Part shown: positions 1 through 10,659 of the stretch, one piece after another
How positions within the stretch are numbered: the stretch's first letter is position 1
Layout: each line of letters begins with the position of its first letter
From: Phaeoceros laevis
Lineage: Eukaryota; Anthocerotophyta; Anthocerotopsida; Notothyladales
Direction of reading: 5' to 3'
Length of the DNA stretch: 25,706 nt
Assembly: GCA_049999765.1 (NCBI GenBank)
Contig: JBNGIQ010008883.1
Span: forward strand, 1 to 25,706
Notes under the pieces: generated by a model
The model's database searches: none
What the model was told of the DNA's origin: nothing
Seen by the model: only the letters and a program-made list of their open reading frames with translations
Translations under genes and position numbers: made by a program

Positions 1-197
1 GATATTGAAGCTTCCAGTGTGCAATACCAGTATGCACAACCAGCTAACCAACCACCCTTTCAGCTTGTAAATATGTAGCAGAAAACCGACAGACAAAACA
101 GGATGTGACAATCACGTCCAGTTTCTACATTATAATGCAAAATGAAGCCGCAAGTGCTCCCTGACATGGAAAAGCTCATATAACGATAATGACACAC

Positions 198-735
198 CTG
201 TTGTATCTGGTAGAAAAGCTCCCCTCCATCACAAGCTTCTATACCCATACCTGAGAACCGGTTAAGGTCCAACCATCTGCAGGTGGACTTGCCGAAAACT
301 GACAAGGGTGCAAAAGTGGATACATAGCTCAAGGTCAGTACGAAACGTGAACATGAGCCGAACGACGCCAGGATGGTCGAGACTGTCTAGAATTAAGCGC
401 TCCATCTTCACATAGTCGTCCTTATTCTCCTTCCTGATGTGGCTAACCTTCATAATTTTGAGTGCATATACTTCCCCTGTCGCCTTCAATGCAGCTTTCC
501 AAACCTAGAACAACGAGTGCACACAAAATCTGATCCAGGTTCATTGGTAGGGATCAGAGTAGAAGAAAGATCAGCTGGTAGTAGTTACCTCGGAGTAGGA
601 CCCCTGTCCATAACGTCCTCTCCGTTCAAAATCCCCCGGACTGTAAGCTCCTTTCGGAGTACGAAGTGGTATACCGCTGGAGTTGCTGACCCCATTAATC
701 TGCACAACACCGCGTGGAGCAGCGGACCTGGGCAT
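198..735 (-). CDS. PDK1-type AGC protein kinase, 5' end (partial)
   Basis: Three exons are seen: 735-589, 504-324 and 250-198, with introns of 84 and 73 bases, all GT-AG and in phase. The gene then continues off the left edge. The first exon starts at ATG 735, three codons after a stop, and encodes exactly 49 residues ending in GQGSYSE, the glycine loop. Exon 2 carries VYALKIM with the ATP-binding lysine, then YVKMERLILDSLDHPGVV. Exon 3 gives EACDGGELFYQIQQ. This order and wording match plant 3-phosphoinositide-dependent kinase 1 (PDK1), which activates other AGC kinases at membranes. The joined exon 2/3 stretch aligns to PDK1 without a gap. The lipid-binding PH domain of PDK1 would lie outside the window. 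No exon was recognised in 1-197, which is taken as intron. The loop reads GQGSYSE rather than the usual GVGSYSK, and the region before it is unconserved, so a diverged or decaying paralogue is possible. Confidence 0.8.
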
Positions 736-773
736 GCTGTCTCATGCTGTTTCACTGCAACCAGGGCCGGCTG

Positions 774-962
774 TGGACGGTCTGCTCAGCCTACATCCGA
801 CCCCTTGTTGCATCACAATGCTGCCGCTCCGACGGTGCTAGAAAGCGTAGGGTACGGAACGGCTCAGGCTTTAATCGAAAACCTTTGTGAGAATGGGCAG
901 CAAAGTCGAGCAATTGACGCTTNNNNNNNNNNATCTCTGCATAGGCTGCATACGGGAAACCT
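774..962 (+). pseudogene. PPR pseudogene fragment, 5' part
   Basis: Bases 774-922 align without gaps to 24865-25013, the PPR gene at the right edge, with about 18 mismatches in 149 by hand count (roughly 88 percent identity). The reading frame is still open and gives GYGTAQALIENLCENGQQS against GYGTAQAVIEQLCENGQLS in the intact gene. A 10-base gap follows. Bases 933-962 then resemble 25265-25296, with a TAG stop where the intact gene reads histidine in SAHAKNG. About 250 bases of the gene are therefore missing or hidden in the gap. Similarity begins sharply at 774, just after the PDF-motif part of the intact gene, and only 38 bases from the start codon of the opposing PDK1-like gene. No PDF motif is found before it. 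Confidence 0.7.
923..932. other. assembly gap, 10 N
   Basis: Ten N bases lie inside the PPR pseudogene. Comparison with the intact copy suggests that the real gap could hold about 250 bases, so the stated length should not be trusted. Confidence 0.95.
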
Positions 963-1463
963 AGTAATCACACCAAGGTCAGCCATTTTGAAGGGCTACA
1001 CTTCGTAACCACTGCCTAGTGTGAGTGCCACTGTACCAAAACGGCTGACTAACCCTCCAGTTGTGCACGATGATACACTTGAGTGACCAACAGCAAGCAG
1101 GTCCTCAGATTGAGTCGATTACGCAGCCTCTTTGTTGCCCGGTTGGCCCGCGTGCAGATCAGAATAAAATTCATTCATTCAACTTCATTTTTGCTCAACT
1201 TCAACCTATTTTTTGCCCAAGTGTGTTGCCCTTTCCCGCCCCAACTTTTGGCCAAGTCAATCACATATTTGAGCTATTTCACTCGCATTTCAGCATTTTG
1301 TGTACTTGCAGTTCACAAAAATCTTATGTTGCCATCACTCTTAGGGTTTCAAAGTTCAAAAACTTTCCAAACCTACTTGCATTTGAGTCGCACCCCTTTT
1401 TCATTTGACATTACAGCCAAGTTGGCTTCACTCTCTGGGCACAGTCACTTGCTCAATTCTTCT

Positions 1464-1654
1464 GGTTGAAGTTACAAATGCGGTTGAAGTTACAAATGCA
1501 CTTGAAGTTGAAGTTACACATGCGGTTGAAGTTGCAGTTGAAGTTGAAGTTGAAGTTGCTGTTATAGTTGAAGTTGCAGTTGAAGTTGAAGTTGCAGTTG
1601 AAGTTGTAGTTGAAGTTGCAGTTGAAGTTACACATGCGATTGAAGTTGAAGTTA
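1464..1654. repeat. hexanucleotide-type minisatellite, GTTGAA/GTTGCA
   Basis: About 190 bases are built from GTTGAA, GTTGCA and GTTACA-type hexamers, with longer 18-base units at the left end. Because the unit is a multiple of three, the array is open in several frames (Val-Glu on plus, Asn-Phe or Thr-Ser on minus). These apparent proteins should not be taken as genes. Confidence 0.9.
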
Positions 1655-1700
1655 TTATAATTACCGGTTTCCATGTCATGAGACATAGTTGACCTGCTAC

Positions 1701-1766
1701 ACCGGTCAATTGCAACTAGTCAACCGGTTAACTGCAACTAGTCAACCGGTCAACTGCAACTTGACC
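1701..1766. repeat. 22-base tandem repeat, three copies, ending at a gap
   Basis: Units 1701-1722, 1723-1744 and 1745-1766 each start with the palindrome ACCGGT and continue TCAACTGCAACTAGTCA with few changes. The array stops one base before the 100-N gap, so the true array is probably longer. Confidence 0.9.
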
Positions 1767-1767
1767 T

Positions 1768-1867
1768 NNNNNNNNNNNNNNNNNNNNNNNNNNNNNNNNN
1801 NNNNNNNNNNNNNNNNNNNNNNNNNNNNNNNNNNNNNNNNNNNNNNNNNNNNNNNNNNNNNNNNNNN
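1768..1867. other. assembly gap, 100 N
   Basis: One hundred N bases, a common placeholder length for a gap of unknown size. It sits directly after a tandem repeat array, which is a usual reason for an assembly break. Confidence 0.95.
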
Positions 1868-2271
1868 GGGCCTTGAGCAGGGCAGGTGTTCTGGATGTTG
1901 GAGTCCAATGCGGACGGGCTGCGGAGCATCACTTCGGTGGCGGCTTCCTCGACCTGGTTCTGCTGTTGAGTCAAAAATTGGAGCTTGCGGTCTATGGCTT
2001 TCATCAGGTCTCTCGCCCCCAGAGCAGGTCCACGGCCCTGTCCTTGCCAGCCCTGTTGAAACAGGTCCAACGAAGGGCGGATTTGGGTCGAAACCTGTTC
2101 AGCCAGGGCAAGAAAAGAGTGCAGGCGTCTCACACCTCCTCCAGGCTGGATTCTGGAGTGGACGACCTTCGGATGACGGGGGAGCTGCGGGGAGGCGATG
2201 ATGTCGACATGGATGAGCGTCCCTAAGGTTGTGCCGCAATGTTCGACACCGGCTCCAGACGACATGCTAGG

Positions 2272-2445
2272 GCAGACTTGTGCAACAGCAGAAAATGTGG
2301 AATCTGCTGACAGGCAGCTGCACGCTAATGTGTTGGAGAGTGCCACGCAGCACAACTCTTTTGTTGCAACTGCTTGGTGGAAATGTATGCAAACTGTTGG
2401 GAATTGGAAGATGCACGCAGGGTACAACATTAGTAGAGCATTCCA
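2272..2445 (+). pseudogene. PPR pseudogene fragment, middle part
   Basis: The sequence corresponds to about 25370-25540 of the intact right-edge PPR gene. TCATAENVESADRQLHANV parallels ACAFATDLESGRKVHSDV, and after a one-base deletion near 2362 the frame gives NCLVEMYANCWELEDAR against NCLVDMYAKCGELKDAR. A TAG stop follows at about 2430. The order is the same as for the fragment at 774-962. The two are therefore best read as one decayed gene copy split by an insertion. It cannot make a working PPR protein because of the frameshift, the stop and the lost segments. Confidence 0.7.
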
Positions 2446-2529
2446 TGCTGTCGAAGGCAAGTTTGGATTTTGTCTCCAATTGCAAGGTGCACGAAGTGAA
2501 CAAGGTGAGCTTGAACACATTTCCCAAAG

Positions 2530-3025
2530 ATTTGCCGCATGATGTTCTGGCGCCAGTTTACTACGACAGGCAATTTCAGTGGCTGGCACACGGCGGCGTG
2601 CTAGCAGTAGCCGTGGTGGCTGAAAGCTCTGAGCGGGTCTGCGTACTCGACTCGGCAAATGGGTCATGGCAGGAGCTGCCTAGCCTTCTGCTTGCCTCGC
2701 CTTGTGCTGAGCTCAGGGATCTACGCAGCTGGGAGGCTTGCTTGTATGATGCTGTTTATGACCGAAAGCACAAAAAATGGAGGTACAAGGTGTTCGTTTC
2801 ATGGATACGCAAGCTTGGGGTAAGTGATGAAGAATTGGAAGAGCATGAGAACATGCGAGCCAGAACCGGCTTCCATGGCTACTCAGATACCACAAACAGT
2901 TGGACAGTGACTGCAACAGCCTTACACTCGTTGGTGGTAGAAGCTCATTTGCAAGATCGTGCACAGCGGGAGGGAGTATTCTCGCTGGAATATCGTGTTG
3001 GGCAAAGACCCTCTTCCTTGCAGAT
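2530..3025 (+). pseudogene. F-box/kelch-like protein fragment
   Basis: An open frame reads on from the PPR remnant. From about 2530 it looks like real protein: APVYYDRQFQWLAHGGVLAV, then RVCVLDSANGSWQELPSLLL and YDRKHKKWRYKVFVSWIRKL. The pattern of a gloss-like beta strand ending in a description of what something is composed of, then W-x-ELP, is typical of plant F-box-associated and kelch domains, which pick substrates for SCF ubiquitin ligases. No F-box is present upstream; PPR remnant sequence lies there instead. Protein-like character fades at about 3020, where the opposing NYN gene begins. The frame formally stays open to 3125, but that last part is antisense to the NYN gene. I call it a gene fragment; a shifted exon of a longer gene cannot be excluded. 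Confidence 0.4.
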
Positions 3026-3751
3026 TTATGCAAAGTCTGAGTCATCTGACACTAGGCAGATGCAACTCACACCTTGGTTGATGGACTTGAGCATGTGCCT
3101 CTTGAGGGCGATATCAGCGGCTTGAGGTTCATCAGAAACAGTTCTCACAAAGAACCCTGCTCTTCGAAGCTCCGCAGCCAGGCCATACCCTACTCTGGGC
3201 ACGATGACCTCTCTTGCGGCTTTTCTGAATTTGGCGGACTTTTCCTCGATGGCGACCTGGAACTTGACCTTCTTGCTGCCCTTCAGGGAATTCAACCTGT
3301 TCATCCGTTTCTTCTGCTCTCGCTCATGCAGAGACTTGAAGTGCTTCTTCAGATCCAGATGTGTTTTCTTCTTGGCCCCACACACCCCGCAAATGTAAGG
3401 CTGCTCTGGTGTCACAATCCCTAATTTCTCCAGCATGTCCAGCTTCTTCCGCTCCTGCCTCTCCTCCCTGACCCATCCTGGAATGTGCGAAAAGGCATGG
3501 TGATTCGCATAGGCCACAGTGTCAACCACCTGCCCAAAGGCTGCTGCGACATCCTTCAGGCCCAGAGCTGCGTCGTAAGGTGGCACAGCCTTCGGAGGTT
3601 TATTGTCCAAATCCCAGAAAACTGCAACTGACGGCTTAAGCAATCTTTGCACATCAACAGGGAGCCTCCCAGCACCGGCTGCGAATTGTCTGGCGCATGG
3701 TCGATGGAGGCAAGCTTTAAGACACTTCAGCACCACGCGCCAGTTACCCAT
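3026..3751 (-). CDS. NYN-domain C2H2 zinc-finger protein, C-terminally short
   Basis: The single exon encodes 241 residues from ATG 3751; the frame upstream has only a GTG. Residues 1-40 are basic, low in acidic residues and rich in Arg/Ala/Leu, as in mitochondrial or plastid transit peptides. VAVFWDLDNKPP at about 45-55 is the first acidic motif of the NYN (PIN-like) nuclease fold. CGVCGAKKKTHLDLKKHFKSLH is a C2H2 zinc finger (C-x2-C-x12-H-x4-H-like), followed by a lysine-rich stretch. VSDDSDF at the very end is the second acidic motif of the fold. The family as I know it continues for several dozen residues after this motif, but here a TAA follows one residue later. The fold therefore lacks its last strands. 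The stop coincides with the start of the opposing F-box-like fragment. Likely role: an organellar RNA-binding or RNA-cleaving protein, possibly inactive. Confidence 0.65.
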   Translation of the reverse strand: MGNWRVVLKCLKACLHRPCARQFAAGAGRLPVDVQRLLKPSVAVFWDLDNKPPKAVPPYDAALGLKDVAAAFGQVVDTVAYANHHAFSHIPGWVREERQERKKLDMLEKLGIVTPEQPYICGVCGAKKKTHLDLKKHFKSLHEREQKKRMNRLNSLKGSKKVKFQVAIEEKSAKFRKAAREVIVPRVGYGLAAELRRAGFFVRTVSDEPQAADIALKRHMLKSINQGVSCICLVSDDSDFA

Positions 3752-4302
3752 CACCGGGCCGTAAGACAGTGGCACAAGCGCGGTTCGTCGGGGGCTTCCA
3801 AAGGCGATGGATTTGGAGTCTTGTTGGCGATGAATTTGGAGTCTCCTTACTTGCCTGCCCCAACATCGTGAAGCGCAGTGAAGATTAGCTGTGTGGGCAT
3901 ATTAGTGGTGAGAGCTGCGAAAGGCGATCCGCTCAGAATTCCAGAACGGTACAGTTAAATGTATTTTGTAGGTCAAATTCGCATACTGTTTGATAAGCCT
4001 CCCCGCACTGCATTACCTCCCCGCACTGCATTACCAACAGGTGCTGAGTTCGGGCTTTACATACTACGGGATGGAAACAAACTACAGGAGGCTGCCGGTG
4101 GGATCTCCGTGGAAAGAAAGTGTTCGTCAGCTTTCAGCACAATCCGTCTGACAACACTAGAAAGCATTTGCAATGTCACTTCAATAGAGTGCGACACGCC
4201 TGAACTGAAATCACATTGGCACAGTTTCAACTAGTAGAGATTGATTTCCGAAAGGCCATTAGTGATTCTCACCTATCATAGTCTCATGTAGAGAAGAACA
4301 CA
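3752..4302. other. spacer between ALAD 3' end and NYN 5' end
   Basis: Both neighbours are read on the minus strand, so this holds the 3' trailer of ALAD and the upstream region of the NYN gene. The only structure seen is a perfect 18-base direct repeat. No convincing coding sequence was found. Confidence 0.6.
3998..4033. repeat. 18-base perfect direct repeat
   Basis: CCTCCCCGCACTGCATTA occurs twice back to back (3998-4015 and 4016-4033). It lies in the spacer downstream of ALAD. No function is evident. Confidence 0.9.
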
Positions 4303-6683
<2,381 letters not shown>

Positions 6684-7137
6684 TGCTCCCGCTACCAGCT
6701 TCCTCTGTTCGGGAAGGGTGGCAGGCAAACAGGGAGGACCAGTGTGACCATCTACTGGCTGACGGGTTTATCCACTCTCTCCGTATTTCCTAACCCGGAC
6801 TAGCAAACTCGTCAACGTGTAATAAGCTGATAAGGAGGGAAGACCGTGGTTGCTCCTGGCTACGATCCCCGCCAGGGGGACTTTGGCGAGGATCCTAGTG
6901 CGTACATGCTGGGCGGAATTGGAATGTGGGCACCGCTATCTTTTGAGTGTCTAAAGGTGGAAGGTCCATTGCACTGGTCCATCTGGCGCAAGATGCAGGA
7001 GGATCAATCCTGGTTGTTCGGATTCACACTCCGAGAGACACTACGGACAGGCACTGAGGGGTGTCAAAGCAGAGGACCATTTCATATGCAGCTCCAATAT
7101 GTCGGATGCCTTGAAGGGAATGATCTGAATTCACCAA
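6684..7137. promoter_or_regulatory. divergent spacer between ALAD and the first PPR gene
   Basis: The two genes point away from each other, so both promoters or leaders must lie here or, for the PPR gene, in an upstream exon not recognised. An open frame 6846-7295 crosses into the PPR start in another frame and looks like no known protein. No clear TATA box or other site was picked out. Confidence 0.4.
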
Positions 7138-10100
7138 ATGGCCGGAATGCTGGCAATGGCAGAATGCATGCTCTTGGTTCCTTGGCACAAGAGACAAAGA
7201 GAGACACTCAGGTTGAACCATCAAGGAAAGTCGATGCAGCTGGCATCTCAACTAGTGTTGTCAGAGGCCCCCTTACAGAGGAGCCTGGAGGGTAAGCAAG
7301 AGGAGGTTTGGCCTGGCTATCCCTGCACACCAGGTGACGAGCTAAGAGGTCTGTGCGAGGAGGGAAGGCTTGAGCAGGCTCTAGCTCTTCTTTCAAAGAT
7401 GGATCAACAGGGAATTATTCCGTCGACGATTGTGTATAGCTCTCTTTTTAAAGCATGCACCAGGCGAAAGGCCCTGGCTCATGCCAAGCTGGTAACAGCT
7501 CATTTGGCCCAGCATGGGTTGGAGAAAACCACATTCTTTGGTGAATCTGTTGTGAGGATGTTGGTCGATTGCGGGGGCCTTGAAGATGCACTCGAGACAT
7601 TTCAGGGATTGGCAGAGCGAAAGTTTTCCTCTTGGACAGCTCTTATTTCAGGTTATGCATCAGCAGGGAGATGTCGAGAGGCGCTAAGACTGTATCAGCT
7701 TATGCGCAAAGAAGGTTGGGAACCGAATGGATACACCTTGGTCAACCTGCTCAAAGCTTGTGGCAGGAAGTTCGACCTGGTCACGGGCAGACAGATTCAT
7801 GCTGAGGTGCTAAAGTTTGGGTTTGAATCTGATTTGTTTGTGGGGACGTGCTTGATGGACATGTATGGCAAGTGTGGGAGCATAATGGATGCACAGGTTG
7901 TCTTTGATGGGTTGTCTCAGCGTGATGTGGTTTCATGGACTGCACTATTGGGCACATATGTTCAGCAGGGCGAAGCGAAGAACGCTTTGGATCTGTATGA
8001 AGAAATGCAGGAGGAAGGTGTAAGTCCGGACGTTCGGACCTTCGTCATCGCTCTGCAAGCTTGTGGGATGCTTGCAGTGGCGGAACGAGGTGTTACCGTG
8101 GATGGGTGGTTGACTAAAGTGAGGTCCCTGGAGACGGGGAAGGCAATACATGCTCATGCCTGGAGAAAGCGCCACGATTCTAATGTGTTCCTCAATAGCA
8201 CTCTGGTTAGCGTATATAGGAAGTGTGGGAGCCTTGAGGATGCACAGAATGTGTTCGATGGATTGCCCGAACGTGATGTTGTGTCATGGAATGCGATGCT
8301 TGCTGCATATGCTCAGCAGGGCAGTCGAGCAGGGCAGGCTTTGCAACTTTATGAGGAAATGCTAGAGGAAGGAGTGACTCCAGATGACAGGGCCCTTGGT
8401 TGCGCTCTTCAAGCATGTGGCATGCTAGGGGAGAAGGAAAGAGTTGCTGTGGAAGGTGGGCTGACCATGAGTGTCAATATCCTAGGCAAGGCGAAGGTAA
8501 TCCACTGTGAGACGTTGAGGAGGGGTTACCATTTGGACGTCTTTGTTGGTAGCACCCTGGTTACCATGTATAGCAAGTGTGGGAGCATCGCCGATGCCCA
8601 GAAGGTGTTTGATGGGCTGTTTCGGCGAGATGTAGTAATCTGGAATGTGATGCTTGCGGCATATGTTGAGCTGGATGATGCTGACAAGGCATTAGACCTG
8701 TATGCGCAAATGCTGGAGGATTCTGAGAGTCCTGATAATCGGACTTTTGTCAGTGCGATCCAAGCATGTGGTATAATAGCAGAGCAGGAAGATGACTTTG
8801 TGTTAGATGAACAGTCCACCAAACTGAAATCTTTAGAACTGCTGAAGTCCACACACGCGTATGCTTGTTGGAAGACTTGTGATTTTGATGTGTTCATAGG
8901 TAACACTCTCGTGAGCATGTATGGAAAGTGTGGCAGCATTGTGGATGCACAATATGTCTTTGATGGACTGTCTAATCGAGATGTGGTGACATGGAATGCG
9001 ATACTCGCCGCACACTCTCAGCAGGATCAAGCAGAGACGGCTTTGCAGCTGTATGGACAAATGCAGGAAGAAGTGAGCTTAGATGATCGAACTTTTGTGA
9101 GCACCCTGCAAGCATGTGGTATGCTTGCAGACAAGGAAGAAGAGGTTGTTCTGGATGGGCAATTGACAAAAGTGAAGGCTCTAGAAATTGGGAAGGGTGT
9201 CCATGCTGAAGCTCATGGCAGTGGCTGTGAGTCAGATGTGTTCGTGTCGAACACCCTCATCAGTATGTATTCAAAGTGTGGCAGTGTACGTGATGCTCGA
9301 AATGTGTTTGATAAATTGCGCGAGCGGAATTTGGTATCATGGACAGTAATGCTCACAGCGCATGTTCAGCAGGGTCAGGCAGAGGAGGCTTGGCAGCTCT
9401 ACAAGGACATGCTAGAGAAATGCTGGAGTGCAGACAAGTGGACATTTGTGTCCATGCTTCAAGCATGTGGCATGCTGGCAGAGAAGGAAGAGCATGTTGT
9501 TCTGGATGGGCAGTTAGTAAAAGGAAAGGCTCTAGTGAAGGGGAAGTCTATACATGCTGAAGCATGGAAGAAGGGTTGCAAATCTGATACCCTAGTTGTT
9601 AACACCCTAATTAGCATGTATGGCAAGTGTGGGAGCATTACAGATGCACAGGATGTGTTTGATGGGTTGGTGGAGAGAGATGTGATGACATGGAATGCAA
9701 TTGTTGCTTCATATGCCGAGCAGGGCCAAGCAGACAAGGTTTTACAGGTGTACAAGGAAATGCAAGACGGAGGTGTCACTCCCAACGAGGTCACTCTTGT
9801 ATCTATCTTGCAAGTGTGTAGCAACGCTGGCAAGTTGGATGTATGTAGGAAAATGCACGACCATTTTGTTTCCGATGGAAACAACTTCACTCCTCGGCTT
9901 GCAAGTATTCTTATTCATGCATATGGAAGATGTGGGAGCATGCTTGAAGCACAGGAGGTTTTTGATGCGCTGTCCGAGCATGAGGTGGTGTCATGGACTG
10001 CATTGATTGCTGGTTATGCACGGCAAGGTAACTGGAGAGCAAGTCTTCAATCTTATGAAAACATGCAACTGGAAGCGGTGGAGCCGAATGGAGTCACATT

Positions 10101-10659
10101 TCTTGCGCTTCTTGCTGCTTGCAGTCATGCCGGGCTTGTTGACAAGGGAGTCGAGCTCTTCGAATCCATGAGCAAAGATCATCACATAGTACCCGGAATT
10201 GAGCACTACACCAGTATGGTGGACCTTTTGGGACGTGCAGGATACTTCAAAAGTGTAGAAAATCTCTTGTCGGACATGCCTGTTCGTCCTACTCCGGCCT
10301 TGTGGTTGTGCTTGCTTGCCTCATGTAGGAAGCATGGTAACTTAGCGCTGGGCAAGCATGCATATAATAGCTGTGTGCGTCTAGAGCCTGAGCATGCTTC
10401 TGCATATGTGTTGATGTCGAATATATATGCCCAAGCCGGTTTGTGGGACAGTGCGGAGAAGGTGCATGAAGTGCGACAAAAAGCTGGTGCATGGAAGTTG
10501 CCGGGCCAAACCTGGATTGAAAATCAGATGGATATGCACACATTTGTCGTAGCGGAGCACAAGCAGCAGCACCAGCAACAAATCTACGACCTACTAGGAA
10601 ACTTCGATCTGGATGTAGGGCAGTCGAGTCGTTTGCCAATAACCGGGGCAAGGAAATGA
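7138..10659 (+). CDS. PLS-class PPR protein with E domain (tandem copy 1)
   Basis: One uninterrupted frame encodes 1173 residues. PPR proteins bind organellar RNA, one base per repeat, and the PLS class with an E domain takes part in C-to-U RNA editing. Module landmarks recur: MYGKCGSI.DAQ, VFDGL..RDVVSWNA and LQLYEEM. The end has E1/E2-type sequence (SCRKHGNLALGKHA, SNIYAQAGLWDSAEK, HTFVVAEHKQQHQQQIYDLL) but no DYW deaminase, so editing would need a partner supplying it. Five internal modules of about 351 bases (117 residues) carry an extra 17-residue loop after QACGMLA, for example at 9118-9186. The first and last modules lack it. Homology to the second copy starts at LRGLCEEGRL, so the N-terminal 70 residues and the start at 7138 are uncertain, and no obvious transit peptide is seen. 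An upstream exon is possible. Confidence 0.92.
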   Translation: MAGMLAMAECMLLVPWHKRQRETLRLNHQGKSMQLASQLVLSEAPLQRSLEGKQEEVWPGYPCTPGDELRGLCEEGRLEQALALLSKMDQQGIIPSTIVYSSLFKACTRRKALAHAKLVTAHLAQHGLEKTTFFGESVVRMLVDCGGLEDALETFQGLAERKFSSWTALISGYASAGRCREALRLYQLMRKEGWEPNGYTLVNLLKACGRKFDLVTGRQIHAEVLKFGFESDLFVGTCLMDMYGKCGSIMDAQVVFDGLSQRDVVSWTALLGTYVQQGEAKNALDLYEEMQEEGVSPDVRTFVIALQACGMLAVAERGVTVDGWLTKVRSLETGKAIHAHAWRKRHDSNVFLNSTLVSVYRKCGSLEDAQNVFDGLPERDVVSWNAMLAAYAQQGSRAGQALQLYEEMLEEGVTPDDRALGCALQACGMLGEKERVAVEGGLTMSVNILGKAKVIHCETLRRGYHLDVFVGSTLVTMYSKCGSIADAQKVFDGLFRRDVVIWNVMLAAYVELDDADKALDLYAQMLEDSESPDNRTFVSAIQACGIIAEQEDDFVLDEQSTKLKSLELLKSTHAYACWKTCDFDVFIGNTLVSMYGKCGSIVDAQYVFDGLSNRDVVTWNAILAAHSQQDQAETALQLYGQMQEEVSLDDRTFVSTLQACGMLADKEEEVVLDGQLTKVKALEIGKGVHAEAHGSGCESDVFVSNTLISMYSKCGSVRDARNVFDKLRERNLVSWTVMLTAHVQQGQAEEAWQLYKDMLEKCWSADKWTFVSMLQACGMLAEKEEHVVLDGQLVKGKALVKGKSIHAEAWKKGCKSDTLVVNTLISMYGKCGSITDAQDVFDGLVERDVMTWNAIVASYAEQGQADKVLQVYKEMQDGGVTPNEVTLVSILQVCSNAGKLDVCRKMHDHFVSDGNNFTPRLASILIHAYGRCGSMLEAQEVFDALSEHEVVSWTALIAGYARQGNWRASLQSYENMQLEAVEPNGVTFLALLAACSHAGLVDKGVELFESMSKDHHIVPGIEHYTSMVDLLGRAGYFKSVENLLSDMPVRPTPALWLCLLASCRKHGNLALGKHAYNSCVRLEPEHASAYVLMSNIYAQAGLWDSAEKVHEVRQKAGAWKLPGQTWIENQMDMHTFVVAEHKQQHQQQIYDLLGNFDLDVGQSSRLPITGARK
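8067..9537 (+). repeat. five PPR super-modules of about 351 bases
   Basis: The inserted-loop landmark (QACGMLA..) begins near 8067, 8419, 8770, 9118 and 9469, giving spacings of 352, 351, 348 and 351. Each module is one P-L-S triplet plus the extra loop. The loops at 9118 and 9469 are most alike (EVVLDGQLTKVKALE and HVVLDGQLVKGKALV), which points to recent tandem duplication at the right end of the array. Confidence 0.85.

Larger units (their letters stand above)
963..2271. other. repeat-rich insert inside the PPR pseudogene
   Basis: This stretch separates two colinear parts of the PPR pseudogene and has no counterpart in the intact gene. It holds unremarkable AT-rich sequence (963-1463), a hexamer-type minisatellite (1464-1654), 22-base tandem units (1701-1766), a 100-base gap and a higher-GC segment (1868-2271). 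The last segment has a long open frame on the minus strand, roughly 2250-1870. It encodes a polar, glutamine-rich peptide (LMKAIDRKLQFLTQQQNQVE). I recognise no family; a transposon-encoded coiled coil is one guess. Terminal repeats or target duplications were not found by eye. Confidence 0.45.

Noticed and set aside
439-1008. 189-codon plus-strand frame
   Set aside because: It is antisense to PDK1 exons and contains N bases. Only its 774-922 part has real PPR homology, and that is listed as a pseudogene.
1405-1715. Val-Glu, Asn-Phe and Thr-Ser repeat proteins on both strands
   Set aside because: They are products of the hexamer minisatellite, open in all frames because the unit is a multiple of three.
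1750-2667. 305-codon minus-strand frame
   Set aside because: It runs through the N gap and antisense to the PPR remnant and F-box-like part. Only the 1870-2250 section is kept as a possible coding piece.
6846-7295. 149-codon frame before the first PPR gene
   Set aside because: No resemblance to a protein family and it overlaps the PPR start in another frame.
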